Source: Herpetosiphonaceae bacterium (GTDB taxonomy: Bacteria > Chloroflexota > Chloroflexia > Chloroflexales > Kallotenuaceae). Taken from it: a stretch of DNA of 41,399 bases. The position numbers and the translations under genes were made by a program. Numbering within the stretch: the first letter of the stretch is position 1; each line of letters begins with the position of its first letter. Location of the stretch: assembly GCA_013821605.1 (NCBI GenBank), contig JACDGP010000041.1, positions 1 to 41,399 on the forward strand, given 5' to 3'. The notes under the pieces are model-generated. The model did no database searches. It worked only from the letters and a program-made list of their open reading frames with translations, and was not told the origin of the DNA. This document shows, piece after piece, positions 7,874 to 16,490 of this stretch.

Positions 7874-8794
7874 ATGGAGCAGGCAGGAAACCACGAAAAT
7901 CGTGGTCTGTGGTATGGGTTCGTTGGTGTGTTGGCCTTTAGCCTGACGCTGCCGATGACCAAGTTGGCAGTGGCGGCCTTTGATCCGGTGGTTGTCGGAC
8001 TAGGACGTGCGTTAGTGGCAGCAATGCTGGCAGCCCTGTTGCTGCTTGTCACGCATCAGCCCTTACCCCACAAACGCCAATTAGTGCTCTTAGGTGTCGT
8101 CGGGGCAGGTGTGACCATCGGTTTTTCCTTGCTCTCTGCCTGGGCACTGCAACGTGTTCCATCTGCGCATGGGGCCGTGATTATCGGGTTAATTCCGCTG
8201 ACTACTGCCGTGGTTAGTGTCTTGCGTACCGACGAGCGACCATCGCGCGGGTTTTGGGTTGCAAGTATCTTGGGTAGTTTGACCGTTGTAGGATTCGCTC
8301 TGCGCAACGGAGCCGGACGGTTGCAACTTGCGGATCTGGCATTGCTGGGAGCGGTTGTGGCGGCAGCTGTGGGTTATGCCGAAGGTGGCCAATTAGCGCG
8401 GGAACTAGGTGGTTGGCAGGTGATCTCTTGGGCACTCGTCCTGATAGCACCGGTACTCGTCATTCCGGTCGGATGGGTCCTGTATCGCCACGGTATGCAA
8501 GGTCCTATGAGCGCATGGCTCGGCTTTACCTATGTGGCCATCGTGAGCCAGTTTTTGGGATTTTTTGCTTGGTATCATGGTTTGGCGCTCGGCGGAGTAG
8601 CACGCGTCAGCCAGTTGCAACTCCTACAGCCCTTCCTTACCATTATTGCAGCTGTGGTACTGCTCCATGAAAGCATTACGCCGCTGACCATCGGCACTGC
8701 CATCCTCGTGATGGCGTTCGTAGCACTCGGCAAGCGGACAATGGTCGCCAAGCGGCATCAACAAGTAGACGTAGCTGAAGGAGAGCTTGTCTGA
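7874..8794 (+). CDS. EamA-family (DMT superfamily) transporter
   Basis: This 306-residue integral membrane protein has about ten hydrophobic segments arranged as two EamA repeats of five. The first opens with YGFVGVLAFSLTLPMTKLAV; the second starts near residue 155 (LADLALLGAVVAAAVGYAEG). Members export or import metabolites such as amino acids, nucleotides or cofactors across the inner membrane; the substrate cannot be read from sequence. Length and topology are normal for the family. The ATG at 7874 follows AGAGGAG closely (three-base spacer). The gene stands alone between the divergent gyrA promoter region and map, with 47 bases before map. Nothing in the neighbourhood points to a substrate. 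Confidence 0.9.
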   Translation: MEQAGNHENRGLWYGFVGVLAFSLTLPMTKLAVAAFDPVVVGLGRALVAAMLAALLLLVTHQPLPHKRQLVLLGVVGAGVTIGFSLLSAWALQRVPSAHGAVIIGLIPLTTAVVSVLRTDERPSRGFWVASILGSLTVVGFALRNGAGRLQLADLALLGAVVAAAVGYAEGGQLARELGGWQVISWALVLIAPVLVIPVGWVLYRHGMQGPMSAWLGFTYVAIVSQFLGFFAWYHGLALGGVARVSQLQLLQPFLTIIAAVVLLHESITPLTIGTAILVMAFVALGKRTMVAKRHQQVDVAEGELV

Positions 8795-8841
8795 CTACTA
8801 TAATGTAAACTCTACCTTGAGCTTAACCATGAGGACGCTAT

Positions 8842-9585
8842 ATGTGTGTCGAATCCGAAAACGATCTCGTGAGCCTACTCCAGATCGGCCAGATTGTGAA
8901 ATTGACCCTTCGCACCATGCAAGATCGACTGCGATCGGGCATGACAACCAAGCAACTCGATACGATTGGTTGGGAAGTGCTCAAGCAGCATGGTGCACAC
9001 TCCGCACCGATTATCACCTATAAGTTTCCCGGTATAACCTGTATCAGCGTGAACGAGGAAGCTGCCCATGGTATCCCCGGCAGTCGCATCATCCGCGCCG
9101 GTGACCTCGTGAAAATTGACGTATCGGCGGAACTCAATGGTTATTTTGCCGATGCCGCAATCACCGTCCCTGTGCCACCTGTCGTACCCTTGCATCAGCG
9201 CTTATGTGATTGTGCCAAGGCTGCGTGCGAAGCCGCGATTGCCGTAGCAAAGGCGAACACACCTATTAACGAGATCGGTCGTGTCGCCGAAATGACAATC
9301 CGCCAATGCGGCTTCCACGTTATCCGCGAATTGCCCGGCCACGGCGTGGGACGCGCGCTGCACGAGGAGCCCTTCAATGTGGCGAACTACTACCGCCCCC
9401 TAGCCAAGCAACGCCTTAAAGAAGGACTAGTACTCACCATCGAGCCACACATTGCCGCAGGCTCCGGACGCATCGTGACCGAACAAGACGGCTGGACCCT
9501 CAAGACCCGCGATGGCAGCTTTGCCGCCGCCTACGAACATACCGTCGTTATTACCAAAGACCGTCCGATCATAACGACGGCATGA
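8842..9585 (+). CDS. map: Type I methionine aminopeptidase
   Basis: It removes the initiator methionine from nascent proteins in the cytoplasm. The 247-residue length is typical of type I enzymes. All five metal ligands are recognisable in order: Asp in VKIDVSAEL, Asp in GYFADAAI, His in ELPGHGVGRALHE, Glu in LTIEPH and Glu in AAYEHTVV. The substrate-side His is in EEAAHGIPGS. The ATG at 8842 is preceded by ATGAGGA about 8 bases upstream. The next gene (Uma2) begins at an ATG overlapping the map stop, so the two are probably co-transcribed. The N-terminus is a short, acidic extension without a zinc-finger or SH3-binding segment. The region upstream has a TATAAT at 8799-8804 without a clear -35 box. 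Confidence 0.95.
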   Translation: MCVESENDLVSLLQIGQIVKLTLRTMQDRLRSGMTTKQLDTIGWEVLKQHGAHSAPIITYKFPGITCISVNEEAAHGIPGSRIIRAGDLVKIDVSAELNGYFADAAITVPVPPVVPLHQRLCDCAKAACEAAIAVAKANTPINEIGRVAEMTIRQCGFHVIRELPGHGVGRALHEEPFNVANYYRPLAKQRLKEGLVLTIEPHIAAGSGRIVTEQDGWTLKTRDGSFAAAYEHTVVITKDRPIITTA

Positions 9586-10187
9586 TGAATGGTCCTGAAA
9601 TGAGCTATGCCGAGTACCTAGCATATGAGTCGGAGAGCGGACTGTCCGAGTGGGTGAAAGGAGCGATCATTGTTTACAACCCCCCAACCATTTTGCATCA
9701 GCAACTTGTGGTATTTCTGGTCACCCTGTTGAAAAATTTCGTGCGCTTACACCAGCTTGGTCGTGTACTCACAGCTCCAGTTACCATGCGTGCGATGCCA
9801 AATGGAAACGCACGTGAGCCGGACGTACTCTTTCTTGCAACCGAGCATGTGGATCGTCTAACCGAAACAGAGTTGAATGGACCTGCTGATTTGGTAATTG
9901 AAGTCATTTCGACCGAAAGCATGGCTCGTGATCGTGTCGACAAATTCTACGAATATCAAGAAGGCGGTGTGCGCGAATATTGGATGCTCGACCCACGCCC
10001 CAGCAAAGAGCGGGTAGATTTCTACGTATTGGATGAGCACGGTCGTTACCAACCGGTGCCCGTACCTACCGACGGTATCTATCACTCGACAGTCTTGCCT
10101 CGTTTCGCCCTCCAAATCACTTGGCTTTGGCAGGATGATCCCAATCCGCTTCAACCCCTTGCTGCTCCAGTTTCTCCAAGAGCATAG
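9582..10187 (+). CDS. Uma2-family (DUF820) PD-(D/E)XK nuclease-like protein
   Basis: This 201-residue protein of the Uma2 family has a restriction-endonuclease-like fold and is very abundant in cyanobacteria and Chloroflexota. Visible motifs are the N-terminal SYAEYLAYESES, the strand with the first acidic residue (NAREPDVLFL), the second (ADLVIEVIS), and the DKFYEYQEGGVREYWMLDP helix-strand unit. These contain the residues expected of a functional PD-(D/E)XK site. The biological role is unknown; most copies are thought to be selfish or regulatory nucleases. The start overlaps the map stop. I prefer the first ATG (9582), although the ATG codons at 9585 and 9600 are also possible. No partner gene is apparent. 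Confidence 0.88.
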   Translation: MMNGPEMSYAEYLAYESESGLSEWVKGAIIVYNPPTILHQQLVVFLVTLLKNFVRLHQLGRVLTAPVTMRAMPNGNAREPDVLFLATEHVDRLTETELNGPADLVIEVISTESMARDRVDKFYEYQEGGVREYWMLDPRPSKERVDFYVLDEHGRYQPVPVPTDGIYHSTVLPRFALQITWLWQDDPNPLQPLAAPVSPRA

Positions 10188-10305
10188 CGTAGTAGCCCCA
10201 GCCTAGATTGGTTTACCCCTGGGACTCTTGCCTCGTCATGCTATCCTTAGGCTCTGGTCTCTGTATGACTCAAGATCAGAGCAATGCTAAAAAGGCAGGT
10301 GTAGG

Positions 10306-11184
10306 ATGTCCGTCAAGCTCCTTCTTGATACAGATATTGGTTCCGACATTGATGATGCAGTGTGCCTCGCCTACCTATTAGCGCAGCCCGAGTGCGAATT
10401 GCTTGGCATTACCACCGTTTCGGGTGAGGTAGAGCGGCGGGCCATGCTGGCCAGTGCGCTCTGCAAGGTTGCCGGGCGACAGGTGCCGATCTTTCCAGGT
10501 GCGAAGAATCCGCTAATGATTGCTCAAAAGCAGCCGTACTCGCCGCAGGCAGATGCCCTCCAGAAATGGCCACACGAACAGCAGTTTCCTCGTGGGCAGG
10601 CCGTCGAATTTATGCGGCAAACCATTCACGCACATCCCGGCGAGATCACGCTGCTGGGGATCGGCCCGCTTACCAATATCGCGCTCTTGTTCGCCATGGA
10701 TGACGAGATCCCCTCGCTCTTAAAGAGTCTCGTGCTGATGTGTGGTGTCTTTACGCACCACCTGCCGGGGGTTGGCCTATTGGAGTGGAATGCGCTCCTG
10801 GACCCGCATGCCACCGCGATCGTCTACCGTGCACCGGTCGCCATCCATCGCTCGATTGGCTTAGATGTCACGACCCAGGTGACCATGGATGCCCGGCAAG
10901 TCCAAGCCAAATTCCAGGCACCTTTGCTCCAGCCGGTGCTCGATTTTGCCGCCGTCTGGTTCCAGAATGCCGATACGATAACGTTTCATGATCCCCTGGC
11001 TGCGGTGACGATCTTTGATCCACAAATCTGCGGCTTCGAGCGTGGGTTGGTGGATGTGGAGCTAGCGAGTGAGAAATTAAAAGGACTAACTTATTGGGAA
11101 CCGATCGCTGATGGCCGCCATGAAGTAGCGCTGACAGTGGATCGTGATCGGTTTATTGAGCACTACTTTGCGATTGTTCAATGA
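10306..11184 (+). CDS. Nucleoside hydrolase (IunH/inosine-uridine family)
   Basis: A 292-residue enzyme that cleaves the N-glycosidic bond of ribonucleosides to free base and ribose in nucleotide salvage. The calcium-binding signature [11 protein letters not shown] lies at residues 8-18. The middle has [18 protein letters not shown], and [11 protein letters not shown] follows around residue 165. The C-terminal catalytic-pocket segment [10 protein letters not shown] supplies the conserved HDP. Base preference cannot be decided, and the family has many paralogues of uncertain substrate. The ATG at 10306 has a GGTGTAGG-like ribosome-binding site just upstream. It is isolated: 118 bases separate it from the Uma2 gene and the next gene is convergent. 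Confidence 0.92.
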   Translation: MSVKLLLDTDIGSDIDDAVCLAYLLAQPECELLGITTVSGEVERRAMLASALCKVAGRQVPIFPGAKNPLMIAQKQPYSPQADALQKWPHEQQFPRGQAVEFMRQTIHAHPGEITLLGIGPLTNIALLFAMDDEIPSLLKSLVLMCGVFTHHLPGVGLLEWNALLDPHATAIVYRAPVAIHRSIGLDVTTQVTMDARQVQAKFQAPLLQPVLDFAAVWFQNADTITFHDPLAAVTIFDPQICGFERGLVDVELASEKLKGLTYWEPIADGRHEVALTVDRDRFIEHYFAIVQ

Positions 11185-11268
11185 CTTACGGCACGAGATC
11201 ATACATGATGCGCATGCGCCGTTCGTGCTGCTGAACGGAGTTTTGGACAACAACGTGCACAGTTGCCT

Positions 11269-11564
11269 TCAGGATTCACACCGTGGGCTGCCGCCCGGCT
11301 GGTTTTGACCGAGTAATTGGTTACGCACGATGCGGTTCAATAGACTTAAGTAATCATCGATCTCCTCAAACCAGTCAAGCTCTTGCGCTTCTTCAGCACT
11401 GAGCTGTCCAGCATGGTGTTTGTCAAGCAGGGCCTGTATGCGCTTTTGACCGTGGAAGCAGCTCGTAAAACCGGTATTCCTTGTTCCATCTCGATCCGGA
11501 TCACACCATCCGCTGAAAGCGAGGCGGGCATCTGCTGCAATTTGGGAAACGGCGGTGCAATCAT
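11269..11564 (-). pseudogene. Frameshifted small hypothetical gene
   Basis: The start is an ATG at 11564 behind a strong GGGAGGAAG site, giving MIAPPFPKLQQMPASLSADG and VIRIEMEQGIPVLRAASTV. Near 11449-11452, by a TTTTG run, the homology changes frame to QKRIQALLDKHHAGQLSAEE followed by AQELDWFEEIDDYLSLLNRI, to a stop at 11269. Losing one base explains it. The joined product of about 97 residues resembles a short acidic protein family seen in cyanobacteria and Chloroflexota next to putative toxins, with an N-terminal beta part and a C-terminal helical part. The shape recalls an antitoxin, but I cannot name a family. A one-base sequencing error in the T-run would restore the gene. Confidence 0.6.
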
Positions 11565-11601
11565 CGATCTTCCTCCCGGAATACCTACACTTGCAGTGTA
11601 A

Positions 11602-11829
11602 CATAAGCGCGTTCCGCGCCAATTACCGCCACCAGTATGGGGCGTAGACATATGCTACCTCGATCACAGCCTTGGTGGCAACATCTACGTGATCACCATT
11701 CTAGAGAACTACAGCCGTGCTGGCCAGCGCTATCTGTCGGACGCAAGACCTTACGGCGTATTTGATGGTATTGTTTGCCGCCGTTCGCCTGCATCGTTCG
11801 CCTGACGGCTTAGTGAGTGATGGCGGCAG
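11602..11829 (+). pseudogene. DDE integrase/transposase fragment (N-terminal half of rve domain)
   Basis: One frame reads PPVWGVDICYLDHSLGGN and IYVITILENYSRA. After a frameshift near 11737-11742, a second frame reads RTQDLTAYLMVLFAAVRLHR followed by SPDGLVSDGG. These are the first Asp (VDI-YLDH), the ENYSR strand and the second Asp (VSDGG) of an rve-type transposase as in IS481-like or IS3-like elements. A stop at 11599-11601 closes the frame upstream and homology stops after VSDGG. The catalytic Glu region is absent here. The fragment at 12535-12690 looks like the missing C-terminal part of the same kind of protein. Confidence 0.72.
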
Positions 11830-11903
11830 AAAATCTGTGCTCATGGTCTGTCATACAATGACGCCTGATATGACCTGTTTGTGAAGAGAAAGGAGCAAGA
11901 AGC

Positions 11904-12260
11904 ATGATTCCTACGACGCATCTCGACCTGTTTGCGGGAATTCCAGTCGCCGACTACGCAGCGGCGCTCTCGTGGTACAAACGGCTGCTGGGCTCGGAGC
12001 CCGCATTCTTTCCGAACGACAGAGAGGCCGTGTGGGAGCTGGCTCCGCATCGGTACGTGTACATTGTGCTGCGGCCGGAGCACGCTGGCCACGCCGTGCA
12101 TTTAAGCTTCGTCGATGACCTCGATGCGCTCGTCGCGCAGATAGCCGCTCGGGGACTCGACCCGGTGGAGCGGGAAACCTACTCCACCGGCGTGCGCAAG
12201 ATCACGTACCGCGATCCCGACGGAAACGAGATCGGCTTGGGCGGCGCTCCACCGAGGTAA
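11904..12260 (+). CDS. VOC-superfamily (glyoxalase/dioxygenase-fold) protein
   Basis: This 118-residue single-domain protein has the betaalphabetabetabeta architecture of the vicinal-oxygen-chelate family. The first module has LDLFAGIPVADYAAALSWYK and ERLLG-like turns (KRLLGSEPAFF). The second ends with KITYRDPDGNEIGL, the classic strand-turn with the metal-ligand Glu position. Members include glyoxalases, fosfomycin and bleomycin resistance proteins and many of unknown substrate; this one cannot be narrowed. The ATG at 11904 has AAAGGAG about 9 bases upstream. By eye it is richer in GC than the debris around it. It lies between two halves of a broken transposase, so it may have arrived as cargo or by insertion. 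Confidence 0.88.
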   Translation: MIPTTHLDLFAGIPVADYAAALSWYKRLLGSEPAFFPNDREAVWELAPHRYVYIVLRPEHAGHAVHLSFVDDLDALVAQIAARGLDPVERETYSTGVRKITYRDPDGNEIGLGGAPPR

Positions 12261-12338
12261 CAAGTGTGCAGGGGAAGCAAGGATTCCATCTCAAACGGCT
12301 TCTCAGAGCCAAGTACCCGAAGAGTCCAAGGGGGTCAA

Positions 12339-12572
12339 ATGCCTTCATCGACCAGTGCAGATGCTATTGGATGGTTCTGCACACGAGATGGCCTGGTCAA
12401 GCTGCTTCAGGAAATCCCTTTGAGTGATGAGGAACGAACTGCTGTCGATGGAGATGTGGCGGCGCTTTCTCGACTCATTGAGTGGCTCTCCGATGTGCCA
12501 ACTCCTGGTGAATGTCAACGGGTCAAATCAATTCCACATAATCAACGTCCAGCGTCGCATGGCCGATTATGA
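12339..12572 (+). CDS. Small hypothetical ORF
   Basis: A 77-codon frame starts at an ATG behind AAGGGGG. The first ~60 residues (DAIGWFCTRDGLVKLLQEIP and DEERTAVDGDVAALSRLIEW) look like a plausible acidic helical protein. The last ~15 run out of frame across the transposase remnant that begins at about 12535. The 3' end is therefore probably foreign and the original gene truncated. No family recognised; it may not be expressed. Confidence 0.35.
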   Translation: MPSSTSADAIGWFCTRDGLVKLLQEIPLSDEERTAVDGDVAALSRLIEWLSDVPTPGECQRVKSIPHNQRPASHGRL

Positions 12573-12690
12573 ATTTGCCAGGGTGACGACGTGGAACGAG
12601 TTGCAGACTGCCCATGCTCGCTGGATCAATGAAAACAATAAAAGACCCCCATATCCTGCCGAAGTCCGCGCCTTATCCGCCTACCCGTAG
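12535..12690 (+). pseudogene. DDE transposase fragment (C-terminal part)
   Basis: The frame reads HIINVQRRMADYEFARVTTW then NELQTAHARWINENN and stops at 12688-12690. The pattern NVQRRMADY-FA---TW-EL---H--W is the segment that follows the catalytic Glu helix in rve-domain transposases of the same type as the fragment at 11602-11829. Both lie on the same strand in the correct order, with about 700 bases between them. The last 18 bases overlap the 3' end of recD2, which is convergent. Confidence 0.6.
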
Positions 12691-14850
12691 CCGCCGCCCT
12701 AGCCCGGTGAAGCGAGCATCGACGGTATGGTTGTGTACCGCATGCACAATCGCGCGCTCTTCACCGACCAGCACGACCAGCGATTTGGCGCGCGTCACAG
12801 CAGTATATAAGAGGTTGCGCTGCAGCAGCGCCCAATGCTGTTGGACCAGCGGGAGCACTACCACGGGGTATTCTGCACCTTGAGATTTATGGATGCTCAT
12901 GGCATAGGCGAGTTGCAGTTCGTCCAGCGCCGACCACTCGTAGACCACGAGCCGGGCACCGGCAACTTCGTCATAGCGCACGGTCAGCGTCTGGGCTTCG
13001 CGATCAACGGCGACGACCTCGCCGACGTCGCCATTATACACATCCAGATCATAGTTGTTGCGGACTTGCATGACGCGATCACCCACGCGCAGCGTCATAG
13101 TGCCCCAGCTTTTTTCTGGGCGGTCGGGGTGGGAAGGATTAAGTGCAGCTTGCAGTTGGCCATTAAGCGCCTGGACACCGGCCGGTCCCCGGTGCATCGG
13201 CACGAGCACCTGGATCGCCTGGCGGTCGATCCCAAAGCGCCGGGGAATACGCTCCGCTACGAGCTCCACGACCATCTCGGCGCTCAATTCGGGCGTGGGC
13301 CGCGGAAAGAAAAAAAAGTCGGCCTGACCGCGCAACGCGGGTACCTGGCCGTGGTTGATCTTGTGGGCGCTGGTAATAATGCCCGAGTCGGCGGCCTGGC
13401 GAAAGATCACATCAAGATGCACCGTAGGCACGGCCCAGCTATCGATTAGATCGCGTAGGACGTTGCCGGGTCCCACCGAAGGCAACTGATCGGCATCACC
13501 CACAAACAACACGTGTGCCTCGGGTGGCACGGCTTTGAGGAGGTTGTTACACAGCAGAATGTCGAGCATCGAGGCTTCGTCGATCACCACCATATCGGCC
13601 AGTAACGGATTATCGCGATCACGCCGAAAATGCGATTCGGTGGCGGGCGAATATTCCAGGAGACGATGAATCGTTTTGGCCTCGGCTCCGCTCGCTTCAC
13701 TGAGCCGTTTGGCAGCACGACCCGTCGGCGACGCGAGGACATAGCGGCAGCGCTGGCGGTTGAGCAGATCGATGATTGTGCGCGTCGTTTGTGTTTTGCC
13801 TGTGCCAGGACCGCCCGTCAGCACACACAGCTTGGTCGTGAGCACCGTTTTGATGGCCTCTTGTTGTTTCGAGGTGAGCTCGATCCCCTGCGCCTGTTGG
13901 ATGCGCTGCCACTCTGCCTGCCAGTCGAGGTTGCGAAAGCGTTGCGCGATGGCGGAGGGCGTGAACTGAATGGCACGGATGGCGTTCGCAACGCCAAGCT
14001 CGGCGCGGTAAAAGGGTAATAAGTAGATCATCGGCACGCCGTCGACTTCGTCCAGCTGGATCTCGCCCGCCACGTCGATCTCGGCGAGCACGGCGCGCAC
14101 CCGTTCTTCGCCGACCTGGAGAAGTTTTGCCGCACGCGGCACCAGCTCCTCAAGCGGCAGGTAACAATGACCGTCGCTCAGAGCGAGCGTCAAGACATGC
14201 CGTAGACCGGCTCCTACACGCCAGGGATCGTCGTGGCGCACACCCTGTGTTTGCGCGATCTGATCGGCGCTCTCAAAATCAATGCCAAATATTTCGTCGG
14301 ACAAACGATAAGGCGTTTGTTGCACGACTTCGAGGGCACGTTCGCCATAGGCCCGGTAGATGCGGATCGCCAGGACCGGAGTGATCTCATAGGTTTGCAG
14401 CAGTGCCATCAGCGCCTTGATGTCGCGCTGTTCATGCCAGGCCTGCACGATATCATCGATCCGCTTGCGCCCGATGCCGGGTACTTCATACAGCTTGCGC
14501 GGTCGTGACTCGATTACCTGTAGCGTTTCGGCCCCAAAGACATCCACGATGCGCTGGGCCATTACCGGGCCAATCCCTTTAATTAGCCCGGAGCCGAGGT
14601 ACTTGCGAATGCCGTCGATGTCTGCTGGCAGCACCGACTCCCAATGGTTGGCCTGGAACTGGCGACCATGTGACGGATGCGCCGTCCAATCACCATCAAG
14701 CTGCAGTGTTTCGCCGACCTGCACGCCCATAAACTTACCCACCACCGTCACCAGTTGTTTTTTGCCCGGTAGTTGGAGACGTGCGACGGTATAGCCCGTA
14801 TCAGGATTATGAAAGGTGATCCGTTCGAGCGAGCCGGTGAGGATGGGCAT
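12673..14850 (-). CDS. recD2: ATP-dependent RecD2-type DNA helicase
   Basis: A 725-residue superfamily 1B 5'-3' helicase that acts in repair and fork maintenance without RecBC. Domains in order: an N-terminal OB-like part (GSLERITFHNPDTGYTVARL); helix-hairpin-helix repeats around residues 80-190 (GSGLIKGIGPVMAQRI, VPGIGRKRIDDIV); motor domain 1 with Walker A LTGGPGTGKTQTT (about 343-355), Walker B VVIDEASMLD and motif III GDADQLPSVGPG; motor domain 2 with the UvrD_C-like end SIHKSQGAEYPVVVLPL and LLYTAVTRAKSLVVLVG. This is the RecD2 layout of Deinococcus and Firmicutes, and the length is normal. It is followed on the same strand by the tat genes' upstream unit only at a distance of 23 bases from tatC, so it could be the last gene of a tatB-tatC-recD2 transcript. 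Confidence 0.95.
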   Translation of the reverse strand: MPILTGSLERITFHNPDTGYTVARLQLPGKKQLVTVVGKFMGVQVGETLQLDGDWTAHPSHGRQFQANHWESVLPADIDGIRKYLGSGLIKGIGPVMAQRIVDVFGAETLQVIESRPRKLYEVPGIGRKRIDDIVQAWHEQRDIKALMALLQTYEITPVLAIRIYRAYGERALEVVQQTPYRLSDEIFGIDFESADQIAQTQGVRHDDPWRVGAGLRHVLTLALSDGHCYLPLEELVPRAAKLLQVGEERVRAVLAEIDVAGEIQLDEVDGVPMIYLLPFYRAELGVANAIRAIQFTPSAIAQRFRNLDWQAEWQRIQQAQGIELTSKQQEAIKTVLTTKLCVLTGGPGTGKTQTTRTIIDLLNRQRCRYVLASPTGRAAKRLSEASGAEAKTIHRLLEYSPATESHFRRDRDNPLLADMVVIDEASMLDILLCNNLLKAVPPEAHVLFVGDADQLPSVGPGNVLRDLIDSWAVPTVHLDVIFRQAADSGIITSAHKINHGQVPALRGQADFFFFPRPTPELSAEMVVELVAERIPRRFGIDRQAIQVLVPMHRGPAGVQALNGQLQAALNPSHPDRPEKSWGTMTLRVGDRVMQVRNNYDLDVYNGDVGEVVAVDREAQTLTVRYDEVAGARLVVYEWSALDELQLAYAMSIHKSQGAEYPVVVLPLVQQHWALLQRNLLYTAVTRAKSLVVLVGEERAIVHAVHNHTVDARFTGLGRRLRVGG

Positions 14851-14873
14851 AGTGAGTCCTCATCCTCCAGTCC

Positions 14874-15653
14874 TTAGGTCTTTTTTCTGTTCGGCGCAAA
14901 CCGGGCGAAGAATAACCCGGCCTCATACAGCAGGTAGAGCGGAATAGCAGCCGTGGCGTAGCTGGCAAGATCGGTCGTCGGCGTAATCACCGCCGCGAAA
15001 ATCGACATTGCCAGCACGGCATACCGCCGATACTTCGTCAACGTACTCCGCTGAACTACTCCCAGCCAAACCACGGCATAGACCAACACCGGCAACTCAA
15101 AGACGATCCCGTTCAGCAACAACAAATGCACCAGAAAGCCGGCGAACTGCTCAAAGGTGGGCGACGCCTGGATGCTTCGCGGCCCGTAATCCAGCAAAAA
15201 GCTGACCGCAATCGGAATCGTTACGAACCAGCCAAAAAATAAGCCTAGGATGAAACAGCCCGTGATCAGCGGCAGCACGAAATAAATGATCTTCCGCTCA
15301 CGATCAGTGAGACCCGGCACAATAAACGCTAAGAGTTGGTATACGATCACCGGCATCGCAAAGATCAGCCCGATGCCAAACGCGATCTGCATGGCATTGG
15401 TGAACTTCTCGCCGACCGCAATCGCTTGGAGGTGAGCACCCGGTGGAATAAAGTGCTGGATAATCTCGTTGATGAGGACGAAGTTGTCAAACTGAATAAT
15501 AATAAAGCCAATAATCAGGCCGGCGACCACGGCCAGGCTCGCTTTGATCAGGCGGTTCCGCAGTTCACGCGCGTGGTCCAACCATGACATTATCACTTCT
15601 TCAGGCTGAGTCGAAGGCAGTCCGGCCGAGGGTGTGGTAGGCGTGGTGGTCAT
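14874..15653 (-). CDS. tatC: Sec-independent protein translocase TatC
   Basis: TatC is the multispanning receptor of the twin-arginine pathway, which exports folded proteins. The 259-residue product has six hydrophobic segments. Family hallmarks are the N-terminal MSWLDHARELRNRLIKASLA (the HL-ELR-R signature in variant form), FTNAMQIAFGIGLIFAMPVI, FVLPLITGCFILGLFFGWFV, and the late ITPTTDLASYATAAIPLYLL. I chose the ATG at 15653, which lies 10 bases after the tatB stop. An in-frame upstream Met would overlap tatB by 56 bases, and a Met at the LDHARELR segment is another option. Its place directly behind the TatA/B-type gene on the same strand confirms the assignment. Confidence 0.94.
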   Translation of the reverse strand: MTTTPTTPSAGLPSTQPEEVIMSWLDHARELRNRLIKASLAVVAGLIIGFIIIQFDNFVLINEIIQHFIPPGAHLQAIAVGEKFTNAMQIAFGIGLIFAMPVIVYQLLAFIVPGLTDRERKIIYFVLPLITGCFILGLFFGWFVTIPIAVSFLLDYGPRSIQASPTFEQFAGFLVHLLLLNGIVFELPVLVYAVVWLGVVQRSTLTKYRRYAVLAMSIFAAVITPTTDLASYATAAIPLYLLYEAGLFFARFAPNRKKT

Positions 15654-15663
15654 GCTGCTGCTC

Positions 15664-16359
15664 TCATACCGACGTGATAGAGCGCGCCGCATCATGGAGC
15701 GACTCGTCCAGCACGTCATCGTTCAATAGTTGATGGGCCAGGCGCCCCAGGGTTCGTCGTCGTTCGACCGCAGAGGCTACGGCTGCTCCATCTCGGATTG
15801 GCCTGTCTAGTACGTCATCGTTCAATAGTTGATGGGCTAAGCGTCCCAAGCTTCGTCGTCGTTCGACCACAGCCGGCGCAACGAAGACTGCCGTCGAGGT
15901 AGCACGGTTGGCGACGGTATAGGTTTTAGCGCGCTTCGAGGGTTTGGCAGGCTCATAGATGACAGCGGGATGGTCTCTTGCAGCGGGATTGGGGATTTCA
16001 ACGAGGGGCTGCTGCGTTATAGTTTGGCGTAATTCAGCTTGGAGATCGATGATCTGCTGGCGCAACGTCGCTTCGTTGAGGTTGTTCAACTCGGGTACTT
16101 CGTCAGCCAAGCCATCGAAGACGCGCCGCCCTACAGCCGCGATCTCACGGCGTGGATCCATCGCGCGGAGGTTGCGGACTTGCCTTTCGACCTCGTCGAA
16201 GTCAGGACCAAGCTCACTGCGCAGGTTGACATAGATCCGGCGCATATCGGTCACCGTCTGGCCCACCTTCTTGGCAAGCTCGGGCAGATGCTCAGGGCCG
16301 ACTACAATCATGGCGATGAGCAGGATGATAATTATTTCGCCAATGCCTAGTCCGAACAT
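15664..16359 (-). CDS. tatB: Twin-arginine translocase TatA/TatB-family subunit with duplicated tail
   Basis: The N-terminus FGLGIGEIIIILLIAMIVVG is the single membrane helix of TatA/B proteins. It is followed by the PEHLPELAKKVGQTV amphipathic helix, whose E-L-P pattern favours TatB. The 231-residue length exceeds the usual 60-180. The rest is a charged coiled region (to about residue 125), a linker, and a C-terminal direct duplication: VERRRSLGRLAHQLLNDDVL and VERRRTLGRLAHQLLNDDVL, 33 residues apart. The duplication is near perfect in protein and DNA, so it is recent or under conversion. The subunit works with TatC (next gene) in recognising twin-arginine substrates. The start at 16359 is the only reasonable ATG. 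Confidence 0.9.
   Translation of the reverse strand: MFGLGIGEIIIILLIAMIVVGPEHLPELAKKVGQTVTDMRRIYVNLRSELGPDFDEVERQVRNLRAMDPRREIAAVGRRVFDGLADEVPELNNLNEATLRQQIIDLQAELRQTITQQPLVEIPNPAARDHPAVIYEPAKPSKRAKTYTVANRATSTAVFVAPAVVERRRSLGRLAHQLLNDDVLDRPIRDGAAVASAVERRRTLGRLAHQLLNDDVLDESLHDAARSITSV
15711..15867 (-). repeat. Tandem 99-bp duplication inside tatB
   Basis: Two copies of a stretch of about 60 well-conserved bases (15711-15768 and 15810-15867) lie exactly 99 bases apart, so the coding frame is kept. They encode the two ERRR-(S/T)-LGRLAHQLLNDDVLD units at the C-terminus of TatB. Confidence 0.85.
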
Positions 16360-16490
16360 AACTTTATGCTACCACAACTTTCTCAACGATGGCATAAGAA
16401 GAGCCCAGAATCGAGTCAATCCTACTCCTTATATCATACCTTAAATCCTCAAAAGGCCGGGGAGTGTGAGTGACGAGGCGCACGATCCTG

